Of a DNA stretch of 34,159 nucleotides, positions 1 to 14,348 are shown piece by piece (within the stretch, counting starts at the first letter, position 1; each line of letters starts with the position of its first letter). The translations under genes were made by a program, and so were the position numbers. Origin of the DNA: Clostridia bacterium (GTDB lineage Bacteria > Bacillota > Clostridia > UMGS1883 > UMGS1540); the NCBI GenBank assembly GCA_029006755.1, contig JAQXGO010000102.1, positions 1 to 34,159 of the forward strand, written 5' to 3'. The notes below the pieces were generated by a model. The model was not told the origin of the DNA, searched no databases, and saw nothing but the letters and a program-made list of their open reading frames with translations.

Positions 1-132
1 TAAAGCATTTTTATTTTAAGAAATGCATGCTTTGGCGAATTCCCACCCTAACTTTTTGACTCTTATAAGGCTGATCCGCATATTCTCAAGCATCGTATGC
101 TTTATGCGGTCTGTGCATTTTGCTACGGCCCC
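1..132. repeat. Left copy of a dispersed palindromic repeat
   Basis: These 132 bases align without net length change to 33936-34067, in the same orientation, with scattered substitutions and a few compensating single-base indels. The copy ends at the motif CTACGGCCCC (123-132), only 25 nt past the dapL stop codon, and it runs off the left edge of the window. It contains a clear stem: CCGCATA (76-82) pairs with TATGCGG (103-109), and inside it AAGCAT (88-93) pairs with ATGCTT (97-102). No U-rich tract follows on the minus strand, so it is not a standard terminator for dapL, although the palindrome could still affect the 3' end of that transcript. Confidence 0.85.
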
Positions 133-157
133 ATTTTTCCATATAAAAGCGAATTGC

Positions 158-1342
158 CTATTTTGCAAACAAAGACACGATTCTTTCAGCCGCTTTTTTT
201 GTATCTTCGCGGCTTCCGAAGGTTGAGAATCTAAAATATCCCTCTCCGCAGGCCCCAAATCCCTCACCGGGGGTACCGACGATCTGTGCGTTGGTAAGGA
301 GATAATCAAAAAGCTCCCAGCTTCCCATTCCCTGCGGACATTTAAACCAGATGTAGGGCGCATTTTTCCCGCCTGTGTACCAAATGCCAACTGCATCCAA
401 GGCTTGCATAAGTATTTTTGCATTTTCCTTATATATGCTGATATTTTTTTGAATTTGCGCCTTTCCTTCCTTTGTAAACACGGCTGCTGCCCCTCTTTGA
501 ATGATATAGGAAACGCCGTTTGTTTTTGTGGTACGGTTTCTAACCCACATTTCATTCAGGTGCATGCCGCCGCGATGCAGCGCTTTTGGAATGACTGTAT
601 ACCCAAGCCGCGTACCTGTAAACCCTGCTGTTTTGGAAAGGGAACAAATTTCTATTGCGCATGTTTTTGCGCCAGGCAATTCAAAAATACTGTGCGGCAA
701 ATCCTCCTCGATAAAAGCTTCATATGCTGCATCAAAAAGAATGATGGATCCGTTTTGATTCGCAAAATCTACCCATTGCTGTAGCTTTTCGCGGCTGAAC
801 ACAGCACCCGTAGGATTATTGGGCGAGCAAATGTATAGTATATCTGCCAGCTGATCTTCGGAAGGTACAGGCAAAAAGCCGTTCTCGTCATTCGAGGCTA
901 CATGCACGATTTTTCTTCCGGCCATGATGTTTGCATCCACATAGGCAGGATATGCAGGTTCAATGACAAGAGCGGATGCAGATTTGTCAAACAGATCCAA
1001 GATATCGCCCAATTCGTCTGAAGCACCGCTTGAAACAAATACTTCATCTTTTTCTATCGGAACCTGTCTTTTTGCATAATCGTTTGCAATGATCTCTCGC
1101 AGCGTAGGGTCACCGCATTCCGGCATATAGCCGTGAAACCGTTCTTTTACAGATTGATCCTCCACCGCTTCATGTAAGGCCTGAATGACTTCTGTACATA
1201 AAGGAAGAGATACATCTCCAATGCCTAGACGCAACAGTTTTTTATCCGGATTTTCTTGTAAATATGCCTTGGTTTTTTGCGCAATATTATAGAATAAGTA
1301 AGAATCTTTTAGATTGTTATAGTTCGTATTGAGCTTTATCAT
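158..1342 (-). CDS. dapL: LL-diaminopimelate aminotransferase
   Basis: This 394-residue protein is a fold-type I, PLP-dependent aminotransferase of the DapL family. DapL converts tetrahydrodipicolinate straight to LL-diaminopimelate with glutamate as amino donor, bypassing the succinylase and acetylase steps of lysine and peptidoglycan synthesis. Visible landmarks are the PLP lysine K237 in SLSK, the NNPTG motif near 175-179, D204 and Y207 in FDAAY, and the substrate-carboxylate arginine R371. The ATG start has a GGAG site about 10 nt upstream and overlaps the dapF stop codon in an ATGA arrangement, so the two are probably translationally coupled. Related aminotransferases share this fold, but the adjoining dapF supports DapL. 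It is the last gene seen in the nitrogen cluster, and no intrinsic terminator follows within the window. Confidence 0.9.
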   Translation of the reverse strand: MIKLNTNYNNLKDSYLFYNIAQKTKAYLQENPDKKLLRLGIGDVSLPLCTEVIQALHEAVEDQSVKERFHGYMPECGDPTLREIIANDYAKRQVPIEKDEVFVSSGASDELGDILDLFDKSASALVIEPAYPAYVDANIMAGRKIVHVASNDENGFLPVPSEDQLADILYICSPNNPTGAVFSREKLQQWVDFANQNGSIILFDAAYEAFIEEDLPHSIFELPGAKTCAIEICSLSKTAGFTGTRLGYTVIPKALHRGGMHLNEMWVRNRTTKTNGVSYIIQRGAAAVFTKEGKAQIQKNISIYKENAKILMQALDAVGIWYTGGKNAPYIWFKCPQGMGSWELFDYLLTNAQIVGTPGEGFGACGEGYFRFSTFGSREDTKKAAERIVSLFAK

Positions 1343-2130
1343 TCTATGGTTTCTCCTTCATAAACAAATTCAGCTGGGCCGGTCATCGTAACGGTGTAAT
1401 CCGATGCGATTGTGATCGATAACGTGCCGCCATCCAAAATAACAGAGATTTCCTCATTCAACGTGCAATATCCATGGCTAATTGCTGCAGCCACCGCAGC
1501 ACACGCACCGGTGCCGCATGCCATGGTCACACCGCTGCCGCGTTCCCAAACGCGCATGCGAAGATGCGTGCTGTCTAAAACCTCCACAAACTCCGCATTT
1601 ACACCATCCGGGAAAGACGGATGATGCTCTATTTTGGGTCCAAGTGATAAAATTGGCGCATTTTCAATAGATTCTACAAATGTGACTGCATGCGGATTTC
1701 CCATAGATACGGGCGTACACTGCAAAGTTGTATCGTCTATCCAGAGGTCCATTTGCGGTTCCACCTTGGCTTTTCCCATGTTGACAGATACGGATTTTAC
1801 TTTCCCAGCCAAAACCATGAGCTTTAAAACCTTAATTCCGGATAGTGTTTCTATGGTCAGGTGTGTTTTGTCCGTATATCCCTTATCATACACATATTTT
1901 CCTACGCAGCGAATGCCATTTCCGCACATCATTGCTTCTGAACCGTCTGCATTGAATATTCTCATTTTAAAATCTGCAACCGCCGACGGAGAAATGTAAA
2001 TCATTCCGTCTGCCCCTGCACCAAAATGGCGTTCGGAAAGCTTTTTAGAAAGTGCTTCGATATCTGCCGGCACCTCCCCATAAACGTACAAATAATCGTT
2101 TCCGAGTCCATGCATCTTTGTGAAATGCAT
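1339..2130 (-). CDS. dapF: Diaminopimelate epimerase
   Basis: This 263-residue enzyme interconverts LL- and meso-diaminopimelate, giving the direct precursor of lysine and of the peptidoglycan cross-linking residue. Both catalytic cysteines are visible: C69 in MMCGNGIRC and C205 in ACGTGACA. The N-terminus MHFTKMHGLGND is canonical for DapF. The frame stays open four codons further to a GTG at 2142, but the ATG at 2130 has a GGTGG site at proper spacing, avoids overlapping carB, and matches the family start. It begins 5 nt after carB and overlaps dapL by 4 nt. Its place downstream of dapL's substrate logic is direct: DapL makes LL-DAP and DapF makes the meso form. Confidence 0.95.
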   Translation of the reverse strand: MHFTKMHGLGNDYLYVYGEVPADIEALSKKLSERHFGAGADGMIYISPSAVADFKMRIFNADGSEAMMCGNGIRCVGKYVYDKGYTDKTHLTIETLSGIKVLKLMVLAGKVKSVSVNMGKAKVEPQMDLWIDDTTLQCTPVSMGNPHAVTFVESIENAPILSLGPKIEHHPSFPDGVNAEFVEVLDSTHLRMRVWERGSGVTMACGTGACAAVAAAISHGYCTLNEEISVILDGGTLSITIASDYTVTMTGPAEFVYEGETIE

Positions 2131-2135
2131 TGTTT

Positions 2136-5100
2136 TTACCACCTTTCATCATCGATTGTTGAAATGCCGATTGTCATTTCTTCGAGTACATCCAAAAGAA
2201 CCCTCACTGTGTCCAAAGAAGTCAGCATGGTCACATTGTTTTCATTGGCGCATCTTCGAATTTGTACGCCGTCCTCATAATGCACGCCTGACATGATTGC
2301 TCTGGTATTCATAACATAGCTTACATATCCGGCTCGAATCGCTTCCAGAATCTCTGTGCTGCCTTCCGATAGTTTGCGCAGTATTCTGGTTTTAATGCCA
2401 TGTTCTACCAAAAAGTCTGCTGTTCCAATCGTTGCCTCAATATTGAAGCCCATATCATAAAACCGTTTTACAAGCGGCAACGCTTCTTCTTTATCCTCGT
2501 CCGCGAGCGTCACAACCACTGTGCCGTAATTCTGCAAGCTTAGGCCGCTTGCGGTGAGTGCTTTATACATTGCACGAGATAGATTTTTGTCATATCCTAT
2601 GGCTTCACCGGTGGATTTCATTCCCGGTGATAAATAGGAATCCATTCCGGAAAGCTTAGAGAACGAAAAGGCCGGCGCTTTTACATAAAAGCGTTTCTTT
2701 TCCGCCGGGTATACTTCTGTAATCCCTAAAGAGGCTAAGCTTTTCCCAAGCATGACCAGTGTTGCAATATCACCCAGTGCATATCCTGTTGCCTTCGACA
2801 AAAACGGCACCGTGCGGCTGGAACGGGGATTCACCTCAATAATATATACATTTTCCGCGTCATCCACAATAAACTGAATATTGAAAAGCCCTACAATACC
2901 AATGCCAATTCCCAGTTTTTTCGTATAGTTCAGTATCGTATCCTTGACCTTTTGCGATACGGAGTATGTGGGATACACACTGATAGAATCACCACTATGT
3001 ACGCCTGTTCTCTCTACTAGTTCCATAATGCCGGGTACAAATACATTTTCACCGTCGCAGATTGCATCTACCTCAAGTTCCTTCCCCTTAATGTATTTAT
3101 CCACCAGTACGGGCCTGTCCTCATCAATTTCAACCGCTGTTCTCAAATAAGACACCAAGTCCTTTTCTTTCGCCACAATCTGCATAGCGCGACCGCCCAG
3201 AACAAAGCTTGGGCGAACCAGCACGGGGTATCCGATTTCTTTTGCTGCACAAAGACCGTCCTCAATATTGGTTACCGCTTTGCCGTTTGGCTGCGGAATG
3301 TGCAGCTCGGAAAGCAGCTTTTCGAACGCATCTCGATTTTCTGCTTTATCAATTGCCTTGCAATCTGTGCCGATGATTTTAACGCCCAATTTATCAAGCG
3401 GTTCTGCAAGATTGACCGCCGTTTGGCCGCCAAGTGTTACAATGACCCCTTCTGCATTTTCCTGCAAAACAACGTGCATGACATCTTCGGGGGTAAGCGG
3501 TTCAAAATATAGTTTATCACTTGTGGTGTAGTCTGTAGAAACCGTTTCCGGGTTATTGTTGATAATAATTGCTTCATACCCTGCATCCTTTATAGTTTTG
3601 ACAGCATGCACCGTGGAATAATCAAATTCTACGCCCTGCCCGATACGGATAGGCCCTGCTCCAAGTACGATAATCTTTTTCTTCTCTGAAACCTTGGATT
3701 CATTTTCTCCCTCATAGGTTGAGTAGAAGTATGGAATATAGCTATCAAATTCGGAGGCGCAGCTATCAATCATTTTGTAAACCGGAAGTATTTTTTCGTT
3801 CATCCGCATCTGAAACACTGCATTTTCCGACATATTCCAAAGCCTTGCAATTTCCTTATCTGCAAACCCCATTTTCTTTGCTTTTTTCAGTTGCGGAATA
3901 CTGTGCGGTCTATTTTTTAATGCGGTTTCTTCCTCCACAATCCGCTTTAAACCGTCTACAAAAAACTTGTCAATTTTGGTAATTGCACAAATATCCTCCA
4001 CTTTACAATCGCGGCGCAACAGTTCTGCAATTGCAAAAATACGGTCATCTGTGCCAATCGCAATATAAGAGATGATTTCCTCCGTAGAAAGGGCATCAAA
4101 CTTCTTGTGATGGAGATGCCATACCCCGATTTCCAACGAACGAATTGCCTTCAGCAAGCTCTCCTCGAAGGTTCTGCCTATGCTCATCACTTCACCGGTT
4201 GCTTTCATTTGCGTACTGAGATTGTTTTTTGCATCTGTAAACTTATCGAAAGGAAACCGCGGCATTTTGCTGACAACATAATCGAGTGCCGGCTCAAAGC
4301 AAGCGGGTGTGTTGGCAAGCGCAATCTCGTCCAGTGTAAGCCCTACACCAATTTTTGCCGAAACTCTGGCGATAGGATATCCACTGGCTTTGGAAGCCAG
4401 TGCAGATGAGCGCGACACGCGCGGATTCACTTCAATCAGATAATACTGAAAAGAATGGGGATCAAGCGCAAATTGTACGTTACAGCCTCCCTCAATTTTC
4501 AGTGCACGGATAATTTTCAGCGCGCTGTCACGCAGCATGTGATATTCCTTATTTGACAGGGTCTGGGATGGACAGACAACAATGGAATCACCGGTATGAA
4601 TCCCAACCGGGTCAAGGTTTTCCATATTGCAAATGGTAATTGCGGTATCGTTTTTATCCCGCATCACCTCATATTCAATTTCCTTAAACCCCTTTATACT
4701 TTTTTCTATCAAAACCTGGTGTACAGGTGAAAGGGAAAGGGCATTCTTCATAATTGCTTTAAATTCCTGCTCGTTATCTGCAAAACCGCCTCCTGTGCCT
4801 CCTAACGTAAAGGCAGGACGCAGCACAACCGGATACCCAATTTCTTTCGCAATCCGAAGCCCCTCCTCCATAGAAGTTGCAATATCACTTGGCAATACCG
4901 GCTCGCCCAGTGATTGACACAGTTCCTTAAACAGTTCCCGATCCTCAGCTGTGGCAATACTTTCCACGCTCGTTCCCAAAAGTTCGGTATGGCACTCCCG
5001 AAGAATACCTTTTTTCTCTAAACTCATGGCGAGGTTCAGGCCAGTTTGTCCGCCAATGCCAGGCAAAATAGCATCCGGCCGTTCACGCCTGATAATCTTT

Positions 5101-5324
5101 GCTACATATTCAAGGTTTAAGGGCTCCATATATACTTTGTCGGCAATCGTCGTATCCGTCATAATGGTTGCCGGATTCGAATTGCATAAAATAACCGTGT
5201 AACCTTCCTCTTTCAACGCAAGGCAGGCTTGCGTCCCTGCATAGTCAAATTCAGCCGCCTGGCCTATAACAATCGGGCCTGAGCCAATGACAAGCACCTT
5301 TTTAATATCTTGCCGTTTAGGCAT
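2136..5324 (-). CDS. carB: Carbamoyl-phosphate synthase, large subunit
   Basis: This 1062-residue protein is the synthetase subunit that makes carbamoyl phosphate from bicarbonate, ammonia delivered by CarA, and two ATP. That product feeds both pyrimidine and arginine synthesis. The expected internal duplication is visible: two pre-ATP-grasp and ATP-grasp halves with matching motifs ([15 protein letters not shown] near residue 14 and [15 protein letters not shown] near 555). The C-terminal region of about 130 residues is the MGS-like allosteric domain. Length is typical. The ATG start has a GGAGGG site and overlaps the end of carA by 8 nt, which suggests coupled translation of the two subunits. 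A single carAB pair next to purF, pyrG and guaA points to general rather than arginine-specific duty; this is an inference. Confidence 0.97.
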   Translation of the reverse strand: MPKRQDIKKVLVIGSGPIVIGQAAEFDYAGTQACLALKEEGYTVILCNSNPATIMTDTTIADKVYMEPLNLEYVAKIIRRERPDAILPGIGGQTGLNLAMSLEKKGILRECHTELLGTSVESIATAEDRELFKELCQSLGEPVLPSDIATSMEEGLRIAKEIGYPVVLRPAFTLGGTGGGFADNEQEFKAIMKNALSLSPVHQVLIEKSIKGFKEIEYEVMRDKNDTAITICNMENLDPVGIHTGDSIVVCPSQTLSNKEYHMLRDSALKIIRALKIEGGCNVQFALDPHSFQYYLIEVNPRVSRSSALASKASGYPIARVSAKIGVGLTLDEIALANTPACFEPALDYVVSKMPRFPFDKFTDAKNNLSTQMKATGEVMSIGRTFEESLLKAIRSLEIGVWHLHHKKFDALSTEEIISYIAIGTDDRIFAIAELLRRDCKVEDICAITKIDKFFVDGLKRIVEEETALKNRPHSIPQLKKAKKMGFADKEIARLWNMSENAVFQMRMNEKILPVYKMIDSCASEFDSYIPYFYSTYEGENESKVSEKKKIIVLGAGPIRIGQGVEFDYSTVHAVKTIKDAGYEAIIINNNPETVSTDYTTSDKLYFEPLTPEDVMHVVLQENAEGVIVTLGGQTAVNLAEPLDKLGVKIIGTDCKAIDKAENRDAFEKLLSELHIPQPNGKAVTNIEDGLCAAKEIGYPVLVRPSFVLGGRAMQIVAKEKDLVSYLRTAVEIDEDRPVLVDKYIKGKELEVDAICDGENVFVPGIMELVERTGVHSGDSISVYPTYSVSQKVKDTILNYTKKLGIGIGIVGLFNIQFIVDDAENVYIIEVNPRSSRTVPFLSKATGYALGDIATLVMLGKSLASLGITEVYPAEKKRFYVKAPAFSFSKLSGMDSYLSPGMKSTGEAIGYDKNLSRAMYKALTASGLSLQNYGTVVVTLADEDKEEALPLVKRFYDMGFNIEATIGTADFLVEHGIKTRILRKLSEGSTEILEAIRAGYVSYVMNTRAIMSGVHYEDGVQIRRCANENNVTMLTSLDTVRVLLDVLEEMTIGISTIDDERW

Positions 5325-6411
5325 TATCGTTTCCCTCCATCAGTTTAATAAATTGCGTAAACAGATATGTACTGTCCTGCGGTCCCGGCGCACTCTCCGG
5401 GTGATATTGCACAGAGAACACTTTATCGCGTACACACGCCACGCCTTCCACCGTATGATCCAGAAGGTTTACATGCGTAATGGAAAGATCTGTATTTTGA
5501 ATACTTGCTTTCTCTACGGCATAGGAATGGTTCTGTGAAGTGATTTCAATTTTGCCGGTACACAAATTCTTCACCGGATGGTTCCCGCCACGGTGTCCGA
5601 ACTTCAGCTTGTATGTTTTTGCGCCGTAGGCAAGAGATATAATTTGATGCCCAAGGCAAATTCCAAACATGGGATATTCCCCAATCAGGTTTTGAATGGT
5701 TTGAATGGTTTGCGGCACATCCTGCGGATCGCCCGGGCCGTTCGAAATAAACACGCCATCCGGATGCAAGTCTTTTATGGTTTCTGCGGGCGTATTGTAC
5801 GGCAAAACACTTACGCTAATTCCTCTTTGTATAAAAGAACGAAGAATATTCTTTTTCATGCCGCAATCTATGCATACAATATGGTATTGGGGATTGATGA
5901 CCGGATATTGCAGAATATGCTTCGGGCTAACCTTGGATACTGCATCTTTTGGAATTTCTGTGCAAGCAAGAATTTCCATCGCCGCCTCTTTAGGTGTGTC
6001 AATCCCCGTCAAAAGCACCTTCCGGCTGCCAAAATCGCGGATAGATCGCGTAATTTGCCTTGTATCCACGCCATATATGCCCGGAATTTTATATCGTTCC
6101 ATTGTTTTGGACAGACTTTCAAAGCTTCTGAAATTGGAGGGTATATCATTGTATTCCCGTACGATCAGTGCACCAATAGAAGGGGTATCTGTTTCAAAAT
6201 CATCCTCGCATATCCCATAATTGCCAATTAAAGGATACGTCATTACCACAGCCTGATAGGTATAAGATGGATCGGAAAGGATTTCCTGATAGCCTACCAT
6301 GGAGGTGTTAAAGACAATTTCGCACACCTTATCGCCTCTATCTCCAAACCCATATCCCAAGTATTCGCTTCCGTCTTCCAAAATGATTTTCCTATTATAA
6401 TTCATTTCCAC
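5317..6411 (-). CDS. carA: Carbamoyl-phosphate synthase, small (glutaminase) subunit
   Basis: This 364-residue class I glutamine amidotransferase hydrolyses glutamine and channels ammonia to CarB. The N-terminal CarA-specific domain is followed by the glutaminase domain, with nucleophile C252 in GICLGHQ and partners H337 and E339 in QYHPES. The start chosen is GTG at 6411, which has a GAGG site 7 nt upstream. An ATG at 6405 is possible but its nearest Shine-Dalgarno sequence is too close or too far. Either choice changes only two residues. It starts 2 nt after the purF stop and overlaps carB by 8 nt. It is one of five glutamine-consuming enzymes in this gene run. Confidence 0.96.
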   Translation of the reverse strand: MEMNYNRKIILEDGSEYLGYGFGDRGDKVCEIVFNTSMVGYQEILSDPSYTYQAVVMTYPLIGNYGICEDDFETDTPSIGALIVREYNDIPSNFRSFESLSKTMERYKIPGIYGVDTRQITRSIRDFGSRKVLLTGIDTPKEAAMEILACTEIPKDAVSKVSPKHILQYPVINPQYHIVCIDCGMKKNILRSFIQRGISVSVLPYNTPAETIKDLHPDGVFISNGPGDPQDVPQTIQTIQNLIGEYPMFGICLGHQIISLAYGAKTYKLKFGHRGGNHPVKNLCTGKIEITSQNHSYAVEKASIQNTDLSITHVNLLDHTVEGVACVRDKVFSVQYHPESAPGPQDSTYLFTQFIKLMEGNDNA

Positions 6412-6413
6412 CT

Positions 6414-10980
<4,567 letters not shown>

Positions 10981-11005
10981 ACTGTTATCATCCTTTATTA
11001 TTGTC

Positions 11006-12583
11006 TTATTTGCCACTGTCTCCATAGTTTTTCAGAACGCGTGCGGACGGGTCATCTACATCGCAGCCTTCCCATGCTTTGTTCGGCATCCAAAAATCCT
11101 TTATCATTTGGCTTTGTCCCGGATAATAGGTTTCAAATATTTCTCGGTATAAGAGCGATTCCTTTGTAAACGGTCTTGCATGCGAATATTTCTTACGTTT
11201 TTCCTCAAATTCTTCGTTTGTATACCTGGAATTTGCATATTCTTTTAAATAATCCACCATAGAGTGTCCTACAGCGTCCGAAAAGGCCGCCTTTTCGCGA
11301 TACAGAATGGATTGCGGCAAATAGTCACCCTCAAACGCATGCCGGAGAAGGTACTTGCCCTTCCCGTATGTATTCATTTTCATGGCAGGATTTACCGCCA
11401 TGACGTACTCCACAAAATCCAAATCCCCAAAAGGTACTCTCGCCTCTAACGAGTTGACTGAAATGCAACGGTCTGCACGAAGCACATCATACATGTGCAG
11501 CTCGCGCAGTCTTTTTTCCGCCTCTTTTTGAAATTCCTCTGCATTAGGTGCAAAGTCCGTATATTTGTAGCCAAAAATCTCATCCGAGATTTCTCCGGTT
11601 AACAGAACGCGAATGTCTGTCTGCTCATGGATTGCTTTGCAGATTAAATACATGCCCATACTTGCACGGATGGTGGTAATATCAAATGTACCCAGCAGTG
11701 CAATAACAGTTTCAAGCGAAGAAATTACATCCTCGGGCGTCATATAAATTTCCGTATGATCGCTACCGATATACTCGGCAACCTCTTTGGCATACTTTAA
11801 GTCTATCGCATCCTCACTCATACCAATTGCAAAAGTTTGAATCGGCGCTTTGCTTTCCTTTGCGGCAATGGCGCAAACAAGTGAGGAATCCAAGCCACCT
11901 GAAAGTAAAAAGCCAACCTTGGCATCGGCAACCAATCGCTTATGTACGCCGGCTACCAGTTTGTCATGAATGTTTTTGCATACGGTTTCCAAATCATCCT
12001 CAATTACGTGTTCTACCTTTGCAATATCCTTGTAGCATATAAACTCGCCGCCCTTATAGTAATGTCCGGGAGGAAAGGGCATGATTTTATCCACAATATC
12101 CGTCAGGTTTTTGGCTTCGCTCGCGAAAAGAATGGTGCCGGCGCTATCATAGCCATAGTAAAGCGGCCGTATGCCAATAGGATCACGCGCAGCAATGTAT
12201 TCTTCGTTCTCCCCATCGTACAGAATGAGCGCATATTCCGCATCGAGCATTTTAAACATGTCTGTACCATATTCCTTGTATAGCGGCAAAAGGATTTCAC
12301 AATCTGAGTCACTTTCAAACGTGTACTTTGCAGATAATTCCTTTTTCAACTTTTCGAAACCATAGATTTCACCATTGCACACGACATAACTTTTAAGTAG
12401 CCGAAAAGGCTGCATTCCTTGCGGGTGCAGCCCCATAATGGCAAGGCGATGAAATCCAAGGAATCCTTTGCCGGTATCAATAATTTTACTGTCGTCCGGG
12501 CCACGTGAAATGGTCCTTTGAAAGCCTTGCTCAAACTGCGCAAGGCTGGCTGATTCGCCACAATATCCCATTATTGAACACAT
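11006..12583 (-). CDS. asnB: Asparagine synthetase B (glutamine-hydrolysing)
   Basis: This 525-residue enzyme makes asparagine from aspartate, glutamine and ATP. The start is fixed by chemistry: MCSIMGYCG places the catalytic Ntn cysteine at position 2 after removal of Met. The class II glutaminase continues with SRGPDD and FHRLAI. The synthetase domain carries the pyrophosphatase motif SGGLDSS at 228-234. Length is close to the E. coli-type enzyme (554) and shorter than the about 630-residue Bacillus types. An AAAGGAG site lies 9 nt from the ATG. It starts 14 nt after amt and is the first of five successive amidotransferase genes. Confidence 0.96.
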   Translation of the reverse strand: MCSIMGYCGESASLAQFEQGFQRTISRGPDDSKIIDTGKGFLGFHRLAIMGLHPQGMQPFRLLKSYVVCNGEIYGFEKLKKELSAKYTFESDSDCEILLPLYKEYGTDMFKMLDAEYALILYDGENEEYIAARDPIGIRPLYYGYDSAGTILFASEAKNLTDIVDKIMPFPPGHYYKGGEFICYKDIAKVEHVIEDDLETVCKNIHDKLVAGVHKRLVADAKVGFLLSGGLDSSLVCAIAAKESKAPIQTFAIGMSEDAIDLKYAKEVAEYIGSDHTEIYMTPEDVISSLETVIALLGTFDITTIRASMGMYLICKAIHEQTDIRVLLTGEISDEIFGYKYTDFAPNAEEFQKEAEKRLRELHMYDVLRADRCISVNSLEARVPFGDLDFVEYVMAVNPAMKMNTYGKGKYLLRHAFEGDYLPQSILYREKAAFSDAVGHSMVDYLKEYANSRYTNEEFEEKRKKYSHARPFTKESLLYREIFETYYPGQSQMIKDFWMPNKAWEGCDVDDPSARVLKNYGDSGK

Positions 12584-12597
12584 AGAAACAACTCCTT

Positions 12598-14313
12598 TTA
12601 TTCTACATCTTGCAGGGCATCAAAGCCCTCTTCGCCTGTTCTAACCTTCACAACATTTTCAACATCGTAAACAAATATTTTGCCGTCTCCAATGTGTCCT
12701 GTGTAAAGCACTGTTTTTGCAGTTTCAATGACTTGTTGCACGGGCACTTTGCTTACAACAATATCCACCTGAATTTTCGGCAGCAGTGTCGCTTCAATCT
12801 GAACACCTCTGTAATATTCCGGCTTTCCTTTTTGTACACCGCATCCCAAAACATGAGAAACCGTCATGCCGGTAATGCCGATCTGCATCATTGCCGCCTT
12901 CAAAGTTTCTAATTTATGCTCTTTACAAATGATTTCAATTTTAGTAAGTTTGGGTACTGTGCCTGCATCAAAGCTTGGTACTTTTTTCACCACAACTGCC
13001 TCCGCCACCGGTATATCCCCGCTTACCACTGTGGCAGTGCCGGCATCATCCGGCGTTGTATCCGGCAGCATTGCAAATCCTGCATACGCTGTTAATAGAC
13101 CGTGTTCTGTAAGGTCAAGTCCACAAAGCTCCTCTTCCCTGCTTGCGCGAAGGCCAATTGTATGTTGAATCACCCAAAATATAATATAGATGACAACGGC
13201 AACATAGGCTGCTACCGCAAATACGCCTAAAGCCTGCACACCGAGAAGATGCCAGCCGCCACCATAGAATAAGCCGGCTTCTGTTGTGATGCCTGTCGCC
13301 AATAACCCTGTTAACAGTGTGCCTGTTGCACCGCAAACACAATGGACCGAAACAGCACCGACCGGATCGTCAATCTTTGCAATCTTATCAAAAAACTCAA
13401 CTGCAAAAACAACTAACACACCACAAATCATACCAATAACGGCTGCCCCCAAAGGGGAAACAGCGTCGCAGCCTGCCGTAATGCCGACAAGCCCTGCCAA
13501 TGCTGCATTATATGTCATAGAAACATCCGGTTTTTTATAGCGAATCCAAGTAATCATCAATGTGACTACACAAGCCATTGCAGCGGCAAGGTTTGTATTA
13601 AAGAATACACGCCCTGCTGTTTCCATGAGTGCATCTGACTCCATGCCTACGGTAGAAGCTCCATTGAACCCAAACCAGCAAAACCAAAGAATAAATACAC
13701 CGAGTGCCGCAAACGAAATGTTGTGTCCCAATATTGCATGCGGCTTTCCGTCTTTATCATACTTGCCGATGCGAGGTCCTAATATTTTTGCACCAATCAG
13801 TGCACATACACCGCCTACCATATGAACTGCGGTGGAGCCTGCAAAATCGTGAAAACCTAACTGTGCAAGCCAGCCGCCGCCCCAAATCCAGTGACCCGAA
13901 ATAGGATAAATAATAAGTGATATGGCTGCGGAGTAAATGCAGTACGCACTAAACTTTGTTCTTTCCGCCATGGCACCGGAAACAATTGTTGCCGCGGTGG
14001 CACAGAAAACAGTCTGAAAGATTACAAATGCCCAAAGCGGTACACCTGCAGGAAGAATATGTCCATACTCTCCCCGAATCATCGGATCAAATGTCCCGAA
14101 AAGACCTGTCCCCATACCAAACATAACGCCAAAACCAACCAGCCAATATGCAGGCGTCCCAATGCAAAAATCCATCAGGTTTTTCATGAGGATGTTCCCT
14201 GTATTCTTTGCCCTTGTAAACCCTGCCTCACAAAGTGAAAATCCTGCCTGCATGAAAAAGACCAGTGCAGCCCCTAAGAGTACCCAAATTGTATTTACTG
14301 CACTATATTCCAT
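12598..14313 (-). CDS. amt: Ammonium transporter fused to a PII signalling domain
   Basis: This 571-residue membrane protein has an N-terminal Amt/MEP/Rh transporter of about 400 residues with many hydrophobic segments and Amt signatures (FMQAGFSLCEAGF; the DFAGSTAVHMVGG segment near 155). A linker rich in Asp, Ala and Val follows. From about residue 455 there is a complete PII domain, with a full-length T-loop holding the conserved YRG tyrosine near 501 and the C-terminal signature GDGKIFV. PII proteins normally plug the Amt pore as a separate trimer; here the regulator is covalently attached on the cytosolic side, matching the trimeric state of both. The ATG at 14313 has AGGTG at good spacing; the upstream GTG at 14322 lacks one. 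It lies 35 nt after glnA. No separate glnK gene is seen. Confidence 0.93.
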   Translation of the reverse strand: MEYSAVNTIWVLLGAALVFFMQAGFSLCEAGFTRAKNTGNILMKNLMDFCIGTPAYWLVGFGVMFGMGTGLFGTFDPMIRGEYGHILPAGVPLWAFVIFQTVFCATAATIVSGAMAERTKFSAYCIYSAAISLIIYPISGHWIWGGGWLAQLGFHDFAGSTAVHMVGGVCALIGAKILGPRIGKYDKDGKPHAILGHNISFAALGVFILWFCWFGFNGASTVGMESDALMETAGRVFFNTNLAAAMACVVTLMITWIRYKKPDVSMTYNAALAGLVGITAGCDAVSPLGAAVIGMICGVLVVFAVEFFDKIAKIDDPVGAVSVHCVCGATGTLLTGLLATGITTEAGLFYGGGWHLLGVQALGVFAVAAYVAVVIYIIFWVIQHTIGLRASREEELCGLDLTEHGLLTAYAGFAMLPDTTPDDAGTATVVSGDIPVAEAVVVKKVPSFDAGTVPKLTKIEIICKEHKLETLKAAMMQIGITGMTVSHVLGCGVQKGKPEYYRGVQIEATLLPKIQVDIVVSKVPVQQVIETAKTVLYTGHIGDGKIFVYDVENVVKVRTGEEGFDALQDVE

Positions 14314-14348
14314 TTCAGTCACCTACTTTTGTTTATTTCTTTTATTGT

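Noticed and set aside
16-555. A 179-codon minus-strand frame crossing the left repeat and the dapL end
   Set aside because: It is out of frame with dapL over most of its length. The repeat part is open in the right-hand copy too, but the two copies differ by five amino-acid-changing and three silent substitutions plus an indel, which is not a protein-coding pattern.
5578-6231. Long plus-strand frame of 217 codons antisense to carA
   Set aside because: carA has all catalytic residues and a good start; the antisense product has no recognisable domain and no ribosome binding site. The same holds for the other plus-strand frames in the genic part.
10981-11025. Longer N-terminus of guaA
   Set aside because: The extra 15 codons run into the end of asnB and give a non-family N-terminus, while the ATG at 10980 has its own ribosome binding site.
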